From Actinomycetota bacterium (GTDB taxonomy: Bacteria; Actinomycetota; Actinomycetes; S36-B12; UBA10799), in contig JACJWU010000003.1 of the NCBI GenBank assembly GCA_020636995.1, positions 347,975 through 411,974 on the forward strand: a DNA stretch of 64,000 nt. The letters run 5' to 3'. Below the pieces are notes generated by a model. The model ran no database searches, had not been told where the DNA came from, and worked only from the letters and a program-made list of their open reading frames with translations. Positions 1 through 8,537 of the stretch are shown one piece after another (position 1 is the first letter of the stretch; every line of letters begins with the position of its first letter). The position numbers were made by a program, and so were the translations under genes.

Positions 1-168
1 CACGACCCGCGGGGGGTCGGCCTGTAGTGAAGGCAGAAGGGCGGCGTCGAGGTCGAGGACGCTGACATCCATCCCCTCTGATCGCAGGGCCTCAGCCAGC
101 CGACGGCCCGACCGCAAGGACACGTCGCGTTCGGCGGACAGGCCGCCGGCCAGCACGACTACCGACAT
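1..168 (-). CDS. ddl: D-alanine--D-alanine ligase, N-terminal fragment (cut by window edge)
   Basis: Only the first 56 codons are present; the gene runs off the left edge. The N-terminus reads VVVLAGGLSAERDVSLRSG, the glycine-rich start of the Ddl/ATP-grasp family (usually xVLxGGxSxEhxVSxxSG). Ddl joins two D-alanines in the cytoplasm for the peptidoglycan stem peptide. The start is ATG at 168, preceded by GGAGG that overlaps the stop codon of the upstream aminotransferase, so the two genes are very probably cotranscribed leftward and translationally coupled. The ATP-binding and catalytic parts are outside the window and cannot be judged. Confidence 0.82.
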   Translation of the reverse strand, partial: MSVVVLAGGLSAERDVSLRSGRRLAEALRSEGMDVSVLDLDAALLPSLQADPPRVV

Positions 169-176
169 GGAACCTC

Positions 177-1466
177 CTAGGCCAGATCCGGACCCGGCGT
201 GGCCGGTCCCGGGGGTAGGTGGACAGGGGCGTTACCGAAGGTGTGGATGAGTTCGAGTTCGGATTCGATCACACCGGCGAGGCGACGCACGCCCTCGCTG
301 ATCCGATCCGCGGTGGGATGGCAGTACGACAGGCGCATCGAGTCCCGGCCCTGACCATCGACGTAGAACCCGGTGCCGGGAACGTACGCGACCAGTTGGG
401 ACACAGCGCGGGGCAGCATCGCCGTCGCGTCGATCCCGTCGGGCAGAGTCACCCAGGAGTAGAAGCCGCCCGCTGGTACCGTCCAGGTCGTGCTTGGAGG
501 GAACAGTTGCTGCATCCCGGTGAGCAGGGCATCCCGGCGCTCCCGGTACAACTCCCGGAACGCCTTGACCTGGTCCATCCAGGGCTGCGTCCGCAGGTAC
601 TCCGACACCGTCAACTGGGCGAAGTTGGACGGGCACAGGGTTGCCGCTTCGGCAGCGAGGACGAGCTTCTCGCGCACCGCATGCGGGGCCACCGCCCAAC
701 CCACCCGCAGACCTGCGGCGATCGTCTTGCTGAACGAGCCGAGGTAGACCACGGATTCGGAGTCCATCGCCCGGATGGCCTGCGGCACCTCACCGTCGAA
801 TCCGAGCAGGCCGTAAGGGTCGTCCTCCAGGATCAGGATGCCGGCGTTCTGCGCGATGGCGAGGATACGTTCGCGGCGGGATTGGTCCTGGGTCACACCG
901 GCGGGGTTGTGGTAGCTGGGGATCGTGTAGATGAACTTCACCCGGCGTCCCTCGGCGCGACAGACCGCCAGCGCCTCTTCGAGCGCCTCCGGAACCAACC
1001 CGTTGTCGTCCATGGCGACGTGGCGCACCTCGACCTGGTACGCCCGGAAGACCCCGAGCGCTCCCACGTACGACGGCGCCTCCACCAGTACGACGTCGCC
1101 GGGATCGCAGAACACCCGCGTCACGAGGTCGAGCGCCATCTGCGAGCCGGCGGTCACCACGACGTCATCGGGGTGCGCGCTGACCCCCACCGGGGCCATG
1201 ACCTCGCCGATCTGCTCGCGCAGCGTCTGGTCCCCCTGACCGTTGCCGTACTGCAGGGCGACCGAACCGCGGGTCAGAAGCAGCCTCTGCACGGTGTCGG
1301 CGATGGCCTCCATGGGCAGGGCGTCGACGTACGGCATGCCACCGGCCAACGAGACCACCTCGGGCCGGGAGGCGACGGCGAACAGGGCGCGGATCTCCGA
1401 GGCGGTCATCCCCATCGCGCGCGCGGCGTAGGAATCGATCCACGGGTCGAGTCGTGATCCTGTCAT
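177..1466 (-). CDS. PLP-dependent aminotransferase, class I/II fold (MocR/LysN-like, no HTH)
   Basis: A 429-residue fold-type I aminotransferase. The PLP-lysine motif is visible in LGSFSKTIAAGLRVGW, with an upstream ILEDDPYGLL stretch that supplies the PLP-ring aspartate and tyrosine, and the substrate-carboxylate arginine in SMRLSYCHP. It resembles 2-aminoadipate/valine-pyruvate type transaminases more than AspC. Substrate is not deducible from sequence. The start is ATG 1466: a GGAGG lies 7 bases upstream, whereas the in-frame ATG at 1472 almost touches that GGAGG. It lies immediately upstream of ddl, and an aminotransferase next to ddl near parB/oriC is a common actinobacterial arrangement, which suggests a cell-wall amino-acid role (inference). 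Confidence 0.88.
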   Translation of the reverse strand: MTGSRLDPWIDSYAARAMGMTASEIRALFAVASRPEVVSLAGGMPYVDALPMEAIADTVQRLLLTRGSVALQYGNGQGDQTLREQIGEVMAPVGVSAHPDDVVVTAGSQMALDLVTRVFCDPGDVVLVEAPSYVGALGVFRAYQVEVRHVAMDDNGLVPEALEEALAVCRAEGRRVKFIYTIPSYHNPAGVTQDQSRRERILAIAQNAGILILEDDPYGLLGFDGEVPQAIRAMDSESVVYLGSFSKTIAAGLRVGWAVAPHAVREKLVLAAEAATLCPSNFAQLTVSEYLRTQPWMDQVKAFRELYRERRDALLTGMQQLFPPSTTWTVPAGGFYSWVTLPDGIDATAMLPRAVSQLVAYVPGTGFYVDGQGRDSMRLSYCHPTADRISEGVRRLAGVIESELELIHTFGNAPVHLPPGPATPGPDLA

Positions 1467-1492
1467 GCACATACCTCCGGTCTGCTTCTACC

Positions 1493-1615
1493 ATGCCTGT
1501 CGTGGATGACAAGCACTCCTCCCGGGTCCTGCTACGCATTGTCGCTCTTGCCGCCCTCGGTCTGGCGGTGGGTTTCCTGGTGGGGGGTCTGCGGCCCCGC
1601 AAGCCGCCGGTGTGA
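1493..1615 (+). CDS. Possible 40-residue single-pass membrane protein
   Basis: A short frame from ATG 1493 to TGA 1613-1615, divergent from the aminotransferase. The product starts MPVVDDKHSSR and continues with one hydrophobic segment of about 20 residues (roughly residues 12-33, rich in Leu, Ala, Val, Gly). It ends in a basic, proline-rich tail (RPRKPPV). That layout is typical of small actinobacterial membrane proteins, but no family is recognised. There is no clear Shine-Dalgarno. A chance ORF remains possible. Confidence 0.4.
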   Translation: MPVVDDKHSSRVLLRIVALAALGLAVGFLVGGLRPRKPPV

Positions 1616-1640
1616 CGGGCGGGCGGGCCATGGTGGTTTC

Positions 1641-1724
1641 CCCAGAATCCGTTAGCAGTTCGGAGATCCGGTAGCCCTTCGGCGAGGGTGGAGCGCTCAC
1701 GGATCTCGCAAGTGCTCACGGATG
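1641..1724. repeat. Dispersed palindromic repeat, family D, copy 1
   Basis: Intergenic element between two convergent genes. It contains a perfect 8-bp stem (GAGATCCG 1663-1670 with CGGATCTC 1700-1707). The stretch from 1641 (CCCAGAATCCG, AGCAGTTCG, AGATCCGG, AGC in order) recurs with few mismatches as the reverse complement of 46610-46665. It may fold in transcripts from either side; function unknown. Confidence 0.65.
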
Positions 1725-1752
1725 GCTCTCGCCACCTTGGTCGTCGCCTGAG

Positions 1753-2820
1753 TCAGCTCGGCGAGAAGAAGTCGTGGATGGCCGACGCGATGGCCTCGGC
1801 GATCTCCTGCCGGGTGTGCGGATCGGTGAGACGGTCGAGATCCTCGGCGTTGGACAGGTAGCCCGCCTCGAGCCGAACCGTGGGCATGCGGGTCATGCGC
1901 AGCAGGTCCCAGGTCTTGGCGTGGATGCTGCAGTCGTCGAATCCCGCGCGCGACACCACGTGCTCCTGCAGCACCTCGGCGAAGTGCCGGCCGACCATGG
2001 ACGCGGTACGCGCACTCCCGTAGTAGAAGGTGGCCGCCCCGGTGCCCTTGCCCGAGGGCTCCCAGTCGCAGTGCACGGAGATCACGAGATCGGCGCCGAC
2101 CCGGTTGGCGAACGCCGCCCGCTCGGCGTCGGTGGCCGGCGAGAGGTGGTTGACCCCGAGCGGTCTGGTGAGCAGAACCTGCGTCCCGACGGCGGACAAC
2201 CGACCTTCGAGCCGGGAGCAGATGTCGTCGATGATGAACTGCTCGGTCACCCGTGTGGTCTCCCGGCCGGGGTCGTTGCCGCCATGGCCCGGATCGATCA
2301 CGATGACCTTGTCGGCCGTACCGGTCTGCAGGCGCATGAGCACCTGCTGGTCGCGCAACTCCTCCGGGGCGCCGCCGCTGACCGTGCGGGTGAGGCGGTC
2401 GAGTGCGCGCAGGGTCGCGGGTCCGCACACACCGTCGGGTTCGAGCCCGACGTTGCGCTGGAAATCGCGCAGTGCGTGGTCGGTGGACGGGCCGAAGATG
2501 CCGTCGACCCGCCCGGAGTCGAAACCCATGTCAGTGAGCCGTCGTTGCAGGGCGAGCGCATCCTCACCGATCTGCATGTGGCCCGGGCTGTAGGACAGGA
2601 CCCGGTCACCGAGTCGCCAGCGCACCTCTTCGAGGCGGCGGAACGTCTCGGGACCCACGATCCCGTCGACGTTGAGCCCCTGCTGTTGCTGGAACGCCCG
2701 CACGGCAGCGTCCATGTCAGCATCGAACGTTGCCGGTGCACTCCCCGGCAGTAGACCCAGCCGGATCAGTCGATCGCGAACCTCTGCGACGACCGGTCCG
2801 GTGTCACCGCGTCGGGCCAC
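1753..2820 (-). CDS. cwlM: N-acetylmuramoyl-L-alanine amidase, CwlM type
   Basis: A 355-residue protein with two peptidoglycan-binding_1 domains (about residues 8-65 and 84-142) and a C-terminal Amidase_3 domain (about 172-352). The expected zinc ligands and catalytic glutamate are all visible: H179 in IDPGHGGND, E193, H250 in ISVHCD and E318 in VRLEAGYLSN. It therefore looks catalytically competent. In mycobacteria the homologue CwlM acts mainly in the cytoplasm as a phospho-regulated activator of MurA, and no signal peptide is seen here either. Family knowledge therefore suggests a regulatory role, while the intact residues suggest hydrolase activity. GTG start, 3 bases after trxA's stop; operon with trxB-trxA. 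Confidence 0.88.
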   Translation of the reverse strand: MARRGDTGPVVAEVRDRLIRLGLLPGSAPATFDADMDAAVRAFQQQQGLNVDGIVGPETFRRLEEVRWRLGDRVLSYSPGHMQIGEDALALQRRLTDMGFDSGRVDGIFGPSTDHALRDFQRNVGLEPDGVCGPATLRALDRLTRTVSGGAPEELRDQQVLMRLQTGTADKVIVIDPGHGGNDPGRETTRVTEQFIIDDICSRLEGRLSAVGTQVLLTRPLGVNHLSPATDAERAAFANRVGADLVISVHCDWEPSGKGTGAATFYYGSARTASMVGRHFAEVLQEHVVSRAGFDDCSIHAKTWDLLRMTRMPTVRLEAGYLSNAEDLDRLTDPHTRQEIAEAIASAIHDFFSPS

Positions 2821-2823
2821 GCG

Positions 2824-3147
2824 CTACTTCAAGTAGTCGCTGAGGTCTGCGAGCAGGGCGGCCTTGGGCTTTGCGCCGATGATCTGCTTGACGACCTTGC
2901 CGCCGGAGTAGACGTTCATGGTCGGGATGGACGTGATGCCGTACTGCGCGGCGGTGGACGGGTTCTCGTCGACGTTCAACTTCGCCACGACGATCTCGTC
3001 GTGGTCGCCCGCGAGTTCCTCCAGGATCGGGGCGACCATGCGGCACGGACCGCACCACTCGGCCCAGAAATCGACGATCACGGGCTTGTCGCTGAGCAGC
3101 ACGTCGTCAGCGAAGGTGGCGTCGGTAACGATCTTGGTGGCGGACAT
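2824..3147 (-). CDS. trxA: Thioredoxin
   Basis: A 107-residue thioredoxin of normal length. The redox motif WCGPC has cysteines 32 and 35, and the cis-proline is P75 in TSIPT. It reduces cytoplasmic disulfides and is recharged by the adjacent TrxB. ATG start with an AGGAG just upstream. It sits 43 bases downstream of trxB and 3 bases upstream of cwlM, in the conserved actinobacterial trxB-trxA-cwlM order. Confidence 0.97.
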   Translation of the reverse strand: MSATKIVTDATFADDVLLSDKPVIVDFWAEWCGPCRMVAPILEELAGDHDEIVVAKLNVDENPSTAAQYGITSIPTMNVYSGGKVVKQIIGAKPKAALLADLSDYLK

Positions 3148-3190
3148 GGGTCTCCTTACGGTCGAGTCTCAAGCGTAATGCGTCGGTCGG

Positions 3191-4120
3191 TCAGTGACCG
3201 GCCAGGTAGCGCTCCGCGTCCAGGGCGGCGGCACAGCCGCTTCCCGCCGCGGTGATCGCCTGCCGGTACGTGTGGTCGACGAGGTCCCCGGCGGCGAACA
3301 CACCGTCCACGCCTGTCATCGTGGTCCGGCCCTGCACGAGGACGTAGCCCTCGTCATCGAGGTCGATCTGCCCCTTGAACAACTCGGAGCGGGGGTCGTG
3401 ACCGATGGCCACGAACAGCCCGGTGATGTCCAGCGTGCTCTGGGCACCGGTCACCCGGTTGAGCAACTGCACGCCGGTCACCTTCTCGTCACCGAGCACG
3501 TCCACGACCTCGGAGTTCCAGATCACGTCGATCTTCGGGTCGTTGAGGGCACGTTCGGCCATGATCCGGCTCGCCCGGAACTCGTCGCGGCGGTGGATGA
3601 TCGTGACCTTCTCCGCGAAGCGGGTGAGGAAGGTCGCCTCCTCCATCGCGGAGTCTCCGCCGCCGACCACGGCGATGTGCTGACCCTTGAAGAAGAAGCC
3701 GTCGCAGGTGGCACACCAGGACACCCCGTGCCCGGACAGTCGCTTCTCGTTGGGGACGTTGAGTTCGCGGTAGCCGGACCCTGTGGCCAGGATGACGGCG
3801 CGGGCCCGCCACACGGTGCCCGCATCATCGGTGACGGTCTTCACGTCGCCGGTGAGCTGTACGTCGACGGCGTCCTGGGTGAGGATCTCGGCGCCGAACC
3901 GCTCCGCCTGGGCGCGCATGGCCATCATGAGTTCCGGGCCCTGGATACCCTCCGCGAAGCCGGGGTAGTTCTCGACCTCGGTGGTGTTCATCAATGCCCC
4001 GCCGGCAGTGACGGCACCTTCCAGCAGCACGGGCTCGAGCTGCGCACGGGCAGCGTAGACGGCTGCGGTGTAACCGGCCGGGCCGGAACCGATGATGATG
4101 ACCTCGCGAACGTCGGACAC
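3191..4120 (-). CDS. trxB: Thioredoxin-disulfide reductase
   Basis: A 309-residue FAD/NADPH flavoprotein. The FAD dinucleotide fold is near the N-terminus (IIIGSGPAGYTAAVYAAR), the redox-active disulfide is CATC, the NADPH-binding GGGDSAMEEA follows, and the C-terminal FAD motif is FAAGDL. The start is set at GTG 4120 because AAGGAG lies 7 bases upstream; a longer in-frame start at 4153 has no such site. It transfers electrons from NADPH to TrxA, encoded next. It lies downstream of the sigma/anti-sigma pair, as in mycobacteria where SigM is linked to trxB-trxC. Confidence 0.96.
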   Translation of the reverse strand: MSDVREVIIIGSGPAGYTAAVYAARAQLEPVLLEGAVTAGGALMNTTEVENYPGFAEGIQGPELMMAMRAQAERFGAEILTQDAVDVQLTGDVKTVTDDAGTVWRARAVILATGSGYRELNVPNEKRLSGHGVSWCATCDGFFFKGQHIAVVGGGDSAMEEATFLTRFAEKVTIIHRRDEFRASRIMAERALNDPKIDVIWNSEVVDVLGDEKVTGVQLLNRVTGAQSTLDITGLFVAIGHDPRSELFKGQIDLDDEGYVLVQGRTTMTGVDGVFAAGDLVDHTYRQAITAAGSGCAAALDAERYLAGH

Positions 4121-4190
4121 GCGTCTCTCCTTGCTCTCTGACCGAACAACCACATAGGGGGGGCGGGTATTCCCGGGGTGTTCAGGCTGC

Positions 4191-4790
4191 TCAAAGGGTA
4201 TCTGTCGAGGCGTCCACGTCGTAGACCATGTGTCGGATCACCTGGGGATCGCCGCTGCCACAGCCCGGGCTGACGACCCACACCTCCTCGTACTGCGTCT
4301 GCGCCGGGTACGACGTGACGAGCACCACTGCCGCGGCTTCGTCGTAGGAGCCGACATCGACGCCCATCACGCGACCGAAGGCATCGACGGCTTCGGTGCA
4401 CGCCGTGATCCCTTGTGCGGAGTCCGCGAAGGTGTTGGTGGGACCGGAGGCCGGGGATGCGGTCAAGAAGCGTTCACGCAGGTCCTGGGCGAAGTCCCGC
4501 GGTTCGTAGATCGCTCCGGCGCGGATGACCGGTGAGTCGGATTCGGTGGGCGACGTCGGCGACTGCACCGTGACGGCCAGCAGCATCATGACCCCGGCGA
4601 CAGCGGCCGCCATGAGCAGACCACTGAGCCGACGACGATGCCGGGGGGTCAACGGCACGACGTCAGCGCCGCCGTCGGCGTCGGACGCTGCCTGCCCTGC
4701 CAGGGCCGCGGTGATCGCGGCGGTCACGTCGTCGGGCATGGGCGGCGACGGCAGTGCGGAAAGCTGCGCTTGCAACTCCTCCTCAGTCAT
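4191..4790 (-). CDS. Probable membrane anti-sigma factor for the adjacent ECF sigma
   Basis: A 199-residue protein with a short cytoplasmic N-terminus, one transmembrane segment (about residues 56-77, LSGLLMAAAVAGVMMLLAV) and an extracytoplasmic domain of about 120 residues holding two cysteines. No zinc-binding HxxxCxxC anti-sigma motif is seen, so assignment rests on position and topology. It overlaps the sigma gene by 8 bases and has its own GGAGG before ATG 4790, the classic coupled sigma/anti-sigma layout. The mycobacterial counterpart at this locus is RsmA (Rv3912). The external domain presumably senses a cell-envelope or redox signal (inference). Confidence 0.72.
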   Translation of the reverse strand: MTEEELQAQLSALPSPPMPDDVTAAITAALAGQAASDADGGADVVPLTPRHRRRLSGLLMAAAVAGVMMLLAVTVQSPTSPTESDSPVIRAGAIYEPRDFAQDLRERFLTASPASGPTNTFADSAQGITACTEAVDAFGRVMGVDVGSYDEAAAVVLVTSYPAQTQYEEVWVVSPGCGSGDPQVIRHMVYDVDASTDTL

Positions 4791-5379
4791 GGCCGGCACC
4801 TCCCAGATTCTTCGGTAGGACGCCCGGGTCGGCGTCGGGGTTCCGGATCGTGGTCAGCTGTTTGGCCAGTTTCGCGCGACCGCGTGCGCAGCGGCTCTTC
4901 ACGGTTCCCGGCGGGCAGCCGAGGATGGCGGCGGCGTCGTCGACCCCGTAGCCCTCGACGTCCACGAGCACGATGGCCGCGCGTTGGTCGTCCGGCAGTT
5001 CGGCCAGGGCCTTCTCGAGTTCGATCTGGAGCTCGCGGTTGGACATGTCGTCGACCGTGTGGGCGGTCTCGTGCAGGGTCTCGATCCAGGTCGTGGTGGG
5101 CTTGTTGCGGCGACGCCGGTGCTGGTCCAGACATGCGTTGACCACGATGCGGTGCAGCCACGTGGTCACCGCCGCCTCGCCGCGGAAGGAGCCGGCCCGC
5201 CGGAATGCGGACACCATGGCGTCCTGCAGCGCGTCGGCCGCGTCGTCGGGTCCCCCAGCCGTGCGCAGCGCGACCGCCCAGAGCCGGTCCCGGTGGCGGC
5301 CGAACAACTCGCCGAACGCGTGCGGGTCGCCGTTCACGTGCGCCGCGAGCAGGTCGGCGTCGGATACCTCGTTGATCAT
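4783..5379 (-). CDS. sigM: ECF RNA polymerase sigma factor, SigM type
   Basis: A 198-residue group 4 sigma factor. Region 2 lies near residues 25-85 (HAFGELFGRHRDRLW, DDAADALQDAMVSAF, then the -10 reading WLHRIVVNACLDQHRRRR). Region 4 lies near residues 120-170 (ALAELPDDQRAAIVLVDVEG with the helix-turn-helix DDAAAILGCPPGTVKSRCAR). The start is placed at ATG 5379 because the longer frame would run into the upstream gene, which ends at 5384. The 3' end overlaps the anti-sigma start. Synteny (murJ - sigM - anti-sigma - trxB - trxA - cwlM) supports SigM. It likely directs envelope or disulfide-stress genes. Confidence 0.9.
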   Translation of the reverse strand: MINEVSDADLLAAHVNGDPHAFGELFGRHRDRLWAVALRTAGGPDDAADALQDAMVSAFRRAGSFRGEAAVTTWLHRIVVNACLDQHRRRRNKPTTTWIETLHETAHTVDDMSNRELQIELEKALAELPDDQRAAIVLVDVEGYGVDDAAAILGCPPGTVKSRCARGRAKLAKQLTTIRNPDADPGVLPKNLGGAGHD

Positions 5380-5383
5380 CGAC

Positions 5384-6757
5384 TCATCCGCTGCGGACGA
5401 CGATGGAGCGCACCCCGCCACGATAACCACCATCGATCCACGGCAGCCGTGTGAACCACACGACGACGTACCTGCCGGTCATCGGCCGCGCCGAGCGCAG
5501 GAGGATGTTGTTCCCGGCGCCCGTGACATCGGCGAATGTTCGGTACTTGTCGGGGTCGGCGAACCGCTTGTCACCGATGAGAACCTTGAAGTCGCTGTTC
5601 GCCCCGATCAGTTTGAGACCGACCGATCTCACCTGCCGTGGCGCACCGAGGTCGACGCGCAGGCCGACACCGGGTTTGCCGCCGAGGTAGGGGTCGTCGT
5701 ACGTCACCGTCGTCCACGCCGTCATGCGATCCCGGTCGACCGCATAGTCGGTCAGATCCGGATTCTCCCCGTCCACGCCCAGTGGGTCGTAGTCCTCGAC
5801 CCTGACCAGCGGCAGCCTGCGCTCGTCGCTCGGGGCGGCCGGGACCAGTGTCGCCAGTCCCTGTGCGCGCGGTTGGGCCGTCACGGGGTCCCCCGAACGG
5901 CTGGCGGCGTCTGCCAGCCCCATCACGACCGCCACCGTGCCCAGCGCCGCGACCACCGCACTTGCCAGCACCCGGCTGCGCCGACCGTGCAGGAATTGCC
6001 GCGGCGGCCTCTCGGTCAGGACAGCCGCCTCCTGCCGAAGATCCGCGGCCACCTCGGCGGCCGTGGCGTAGCCACCCTGCCAGCAGGTGTCGATGATCCG
6101 GCACAGCGACGCCGGGATGTCGGCCACGAATCGACTCGGCCGTACCGGGCGGCCGTCCTCCTGAGGTGCGACCGGCAGCCCGACGTCGGTGGTGAAGGGC
6201 CAGCGGGCGGTCAAGCAGGCGTAGAGCAGGGAACCGATCCCGTGGATGTCGGCGGCCACGGGCTCCAGGTCGGGATCGCGGCCGTACAGCCCGGCATCGA
6301 TGCCGTGACCGCGTACCCGCACCGAGCCGTCCGGCAACAGCATGAGAGCCGAGGGCCGCAGCCGGCCGTGGGTGACCCCTTGGGCGTGGGCCGATGCGAT
6401 CGCCCGAGCAGCCTGCGCCACCGTGCTGGTCGCTCCGTGCCGGGTCATCGGATCTCCGAGGAACTCCCGCAGGGCAATACCGGGGATCCACTCGGTGATC
6501 ACGATCAGTTCGTCATCGGGTTCGGGGCCCATCACATCGAGGACGTTGGCGAAGCGGCGGTCGGTGATGTGCGCGGCCGCGATGGCCGCTTGCTGCAGAT
6601 CGTGCAGGCGTGGGAACGAGGAGTCCACGGCCCGCAGACCGACGGTGCGTCGCAGCCTGTTGTCGTACGCGCGCCACAGGCTCGAGGGACCGACCCGGGC
6701 CACCAGGTCGATCAATTCGTAGCGCTCGCGCCAGATCCGCGCGGCACCGTCACTCAC
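5384..6757 (-). CDS. Membrane pseudokinase with extracytoplasmic discoidin-like domain (split MviN C-terminal partner)
   Basis: A 457-residue protein. Residues about 10-255 have a protein-kinase fold without catalytic residues: the HRD motif is HGRLRPS, the DFG motif is RGHG, and the VAVK lysine is replaced (TVGLRAVD). A transmembrane helix follows at about 270-295. The C-terminal ~140 residues resemble an F5/8 (discoidin) jelly roll. In M. tuberculosis the same modules are fused to the MurJ/MviN flippase (Rv3910), where the phosphorylated pseudokinase recruits FhaA and controls lipid II flipping. Here they form a separate gene next to murJ, so a MurJ regulator is likely. GTG 6757 lies 6 bases after a TACCCT -10 box, so it probably has its own leaderless transcript. 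Confidence 0.82.
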   Translation of the reverse strand: MSDGAARIWRERYELIDLVARVGPSSLWRAYDNRLRRTVGLRAVDSSFPRLHDLQQAAIAAAHITDRRFANVLDVMGPEPDDELIVITEWIPGIALREFLGDPMTRHGATSTVAQAARAIASAHAQGVTHGRLRPSALMLLPDGSVRVRGHGIDAGLYGRDPDLEPVAADIHGIGSLLYACLTARWPFTTDVGLPVAPQEDGRPVRPSRFVADIPASLCRIIDTCWQGGYATAAEVAADLRQEAAVLTERPPRQFLHGRRSRVLASAVVAALGTVAVVMGLADAASRSGDPVTAQPRAQGLATLVPAAPSDERRLPLVRVEDYDPLGVDGENPDLTDYAVDRDRMTAWTTVTYDDPYLGGKPGVGLRVDLGAPRQVRSVGLKLIGANSDFKVLIGDKRFADPDKYRTFADVTGAGNNILLRSARPMTGRYVVVWFTRLPWIDGGYRGGVRSIVVRSG

Positions 6758-6763
6758 GCTCCC

Positions 6764-6769
6764 AGGGTA
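6764..6769 (-). promoter_or_regulatory. -10 box TACCCT for the pseudokinase-sigM unit (leaderless)
   Basis: Read on the minus strand, TACCCT ends 6 bases before the GTG start at 6757, and no Shine-Dalgarno lies between. This spacing puts the transcription start at or next to the start codon. The same hexamer at the same spacing precedes pcnA, DUF5318 and DUF4126 genes in this window. Confidence 0.6.
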
Positions 6770-6854
6770 GGGCAGGAGGTCCGTCGACCGGTCACCGTGG
6801 CACCGGCGACGCGAGCCGGATCACGTTCTGTGCAGGGTTCCGCGAGCCAGGCGA

Positions 6855-8537
6855 TCAGCCACGTCTGCCCGGCAGTTTTGCCGCGACCAGTGACCAGGCC
6901 TGTGAGATCTCGGCCACCCGCAGAACCTTCGCGACCACCAGATAGACCACCAGCGCCACCGCCGAGACGAACACCGCGGCGACCAGCGCCCATCCCGGCT
7001 GTCCGATGAAGCCGAGGGCCACCTCACCCTCCCGATCGGTGAAGCGGGCCACGGCTCCGGTGAAGAAGAGGTTCGCCGCCAGGCCGGCGACGGCAGCCCC
7101 CAGTCCAGCAATGATCAGTCTGACGAGGACTCCCAGGGTGCGGCGGGACTGTAGATCACCGAGGCGCCGGGACAGCACCAGCCAGGCCAGACCGAAGGTC
7201 AGCCAGTAGGCCAGCGAATACCCGAGGGCCAACGCGGTGACCTTGAACTCGACCGCGGCGGCGTAGAACAGGGGCAGCGAGAACCCGACCATCAACACGT
7301 TGTAGGCGACGGTCAGGTAGAACGGGGTCTTCGTGTCCTCCACCGAGTACCACCCACGCAGCAGCACGTAGAACAGCGAGAACGGCAGCAGGCCCACCGC
7401 GAAAGCCACCACCACCAGACCTGCGTAGGTACTGGCGACGCCGGCGCCCGCACCGAAGCCGAAGATCACCGTCGCGATCATCGGTCCGGCCACCCCCAGC
7501 GCCACTGCCGCCGGGATGATGAGAACCGCGACCAAGCGCATACCGTCGGCGACGTAGGCGCCCACCTTGGCGAGGTCCCGCTCTGCTGCTGCCCGGCTCA
7601 TCCGGGGCAGCAGCGCGGTCATGATCGAGATGGTGATCACCGAGTGCGGGAGCATGAAGATCAGATACGCCTTCTGATACGTCGTGAGTCCCTGCGCAAC
7701 CACATCCGCGCGCGAGGCCAGGACGTTCGCGAGTGTGGCCAATCGGGTCACCACCAGGAACCCGAGTTGATTCACCAGCACCAGACCGATGGTCCAGATC
7801 GCGAGCCTGCCGGTGTGGCCCAACCCGAATCCCCGCAGCCCCCGGACGTATGCGAAACGGAAGCCGGATCTCAGAAGTACGGGGACCAGCACCAACGCCT
7901 GCAGGGCCACGCCCAGGGTGGTCATGACGCCCAGCCAGGCCACCTGGGCATCCGTGATCGTGTTCACGTCCAGCTTGTCCCCGGCCACCGCCAGGAAGGC
8001 GATGGCAGCGCCGATCACCACGATGTTGTTCACGATGGGTGCGAACATCGGCGACCCGAAATGGCCACGCGCGTTGAGCACCTGGCTGAACATCGTGTAC
8101 AGCCCGTAGAAGATGATCTGCGGGAGGCAGAGGCGGGCGAAGGCGACTGCGAGGTCGAACTCGCGGGCGGAGTACTCGCTGGTGGCGTACAGGTGCACGA
8201 TCCAGGGGGCAGCGAGCACGGCGGCCACCGTCAGCACGAACGTGATCAGTGTGACGACTCGCAGCAGTCGGTTGGCGAACCCGTGTCCGCCGTCCTCATC
8301 GTTCTGCATGTGCCGGACCAACTGCGGGATGAACACCGCGTTGAGCGCACCGCCGGCGACCAGGATGTAGATGATGTTCGGCAGCGAGTTGCCCAGGCTG
8401 TAGGTGTCGGCCAGGGTGCCGAAGCCGATGGCTGCGACCAGGGCCATGTCGCGGATGAGACCGGTGGCACGCGAGGTGATCGTGCCGGCGGCCATCAGTG
8501 CGCTCGACCGCAGGACTCCGGCCTGTTCCCCGCTCAC
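6855..8537 (-). CDS. murJ: Lipid II flippase MurJ
   Basis: A 560-residue integral membrane protein of the MOP/MviN superfamily with about 14 hydrophobic segments. Family landmarks are the N-terminal SSALMAAGTITSRATGLIRD, the arginine-rich cytoplasmic loops, PHSVITISIMTALLPRMSRAA, and LPFSLFYVLLRGWYSVEDTKTP. It flips the peptidoglycan precursor lipid II across the cytoplasmic membrane. It lacks the C-terminal pseudokinase fusion found in mycobacteria; that module is the next gene downstream. Its GTG start overlaps the stop of the upstream DUF6049 gene by 4 bases, showing translational coupling. 97 bases separate it from the pseudokinase. Confidence 0.95.
   Translation of the reverse strand: MSGEQAGVLRSSALMAAGTITSRATGLIRDMALVAAIGFGTLADTYSLGNSLPNIIYILVAGGALNAVFIPQLVRHMQNDEDGGHGFANRLLRVVTLITFVLTVAAVLAAPWIVHLYATSEYSAREFDLAVAFARLCLPQIIFYGLYTMFSQVLNARGHFGSPMFAPIVNNIVVIGAAIAFLAVAGDKLDVNTITDAQVAWLGVMTTLGVALQALVLVPVLLRSGFRFAYVRGLRGFGLGHTGRLAIWTIGLVLVNQLGFLVVTRLATLANVLASRADVVAQGLTTYQKAYLIFMLPHSVITISIMTALLPRMSRAAAERDLAKVGAYVADGMRLVAVLIIPAAVALGVAGPMIATVIFGFGAGAGVASTYAGLVVVAFAVGLLPFSLFYVLLRGWYSVEDTKTPFYLTVAYNVLMVGFSLPLFYAAAVEFKVTALALGYSLAYWLTFGLAWLVLSRRLGDLQSRRTLGVLVRLIIAGLGAAVAGLAANLFFTGAVARFTDREGEVALGFIGQPGWALVAAVFVSAVALVVYLVVAKVLRVAEISQAWSLVAAKLPGRRG

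Noticed and set aside
219..1457. Plus-strand open frame of about 412 codons
   Set aside because: It is the antisense of the aminotransferase gene; the translation is rich in Arg, His, Gly and Pro with no domain, as expected for GC-rich shadow frames.
4973..7009. Plus-strand open frame of about 678 codons
   Set aside because: Spans the antisense of sigM, the pseudokinase and the end of murJ; no conserved features.
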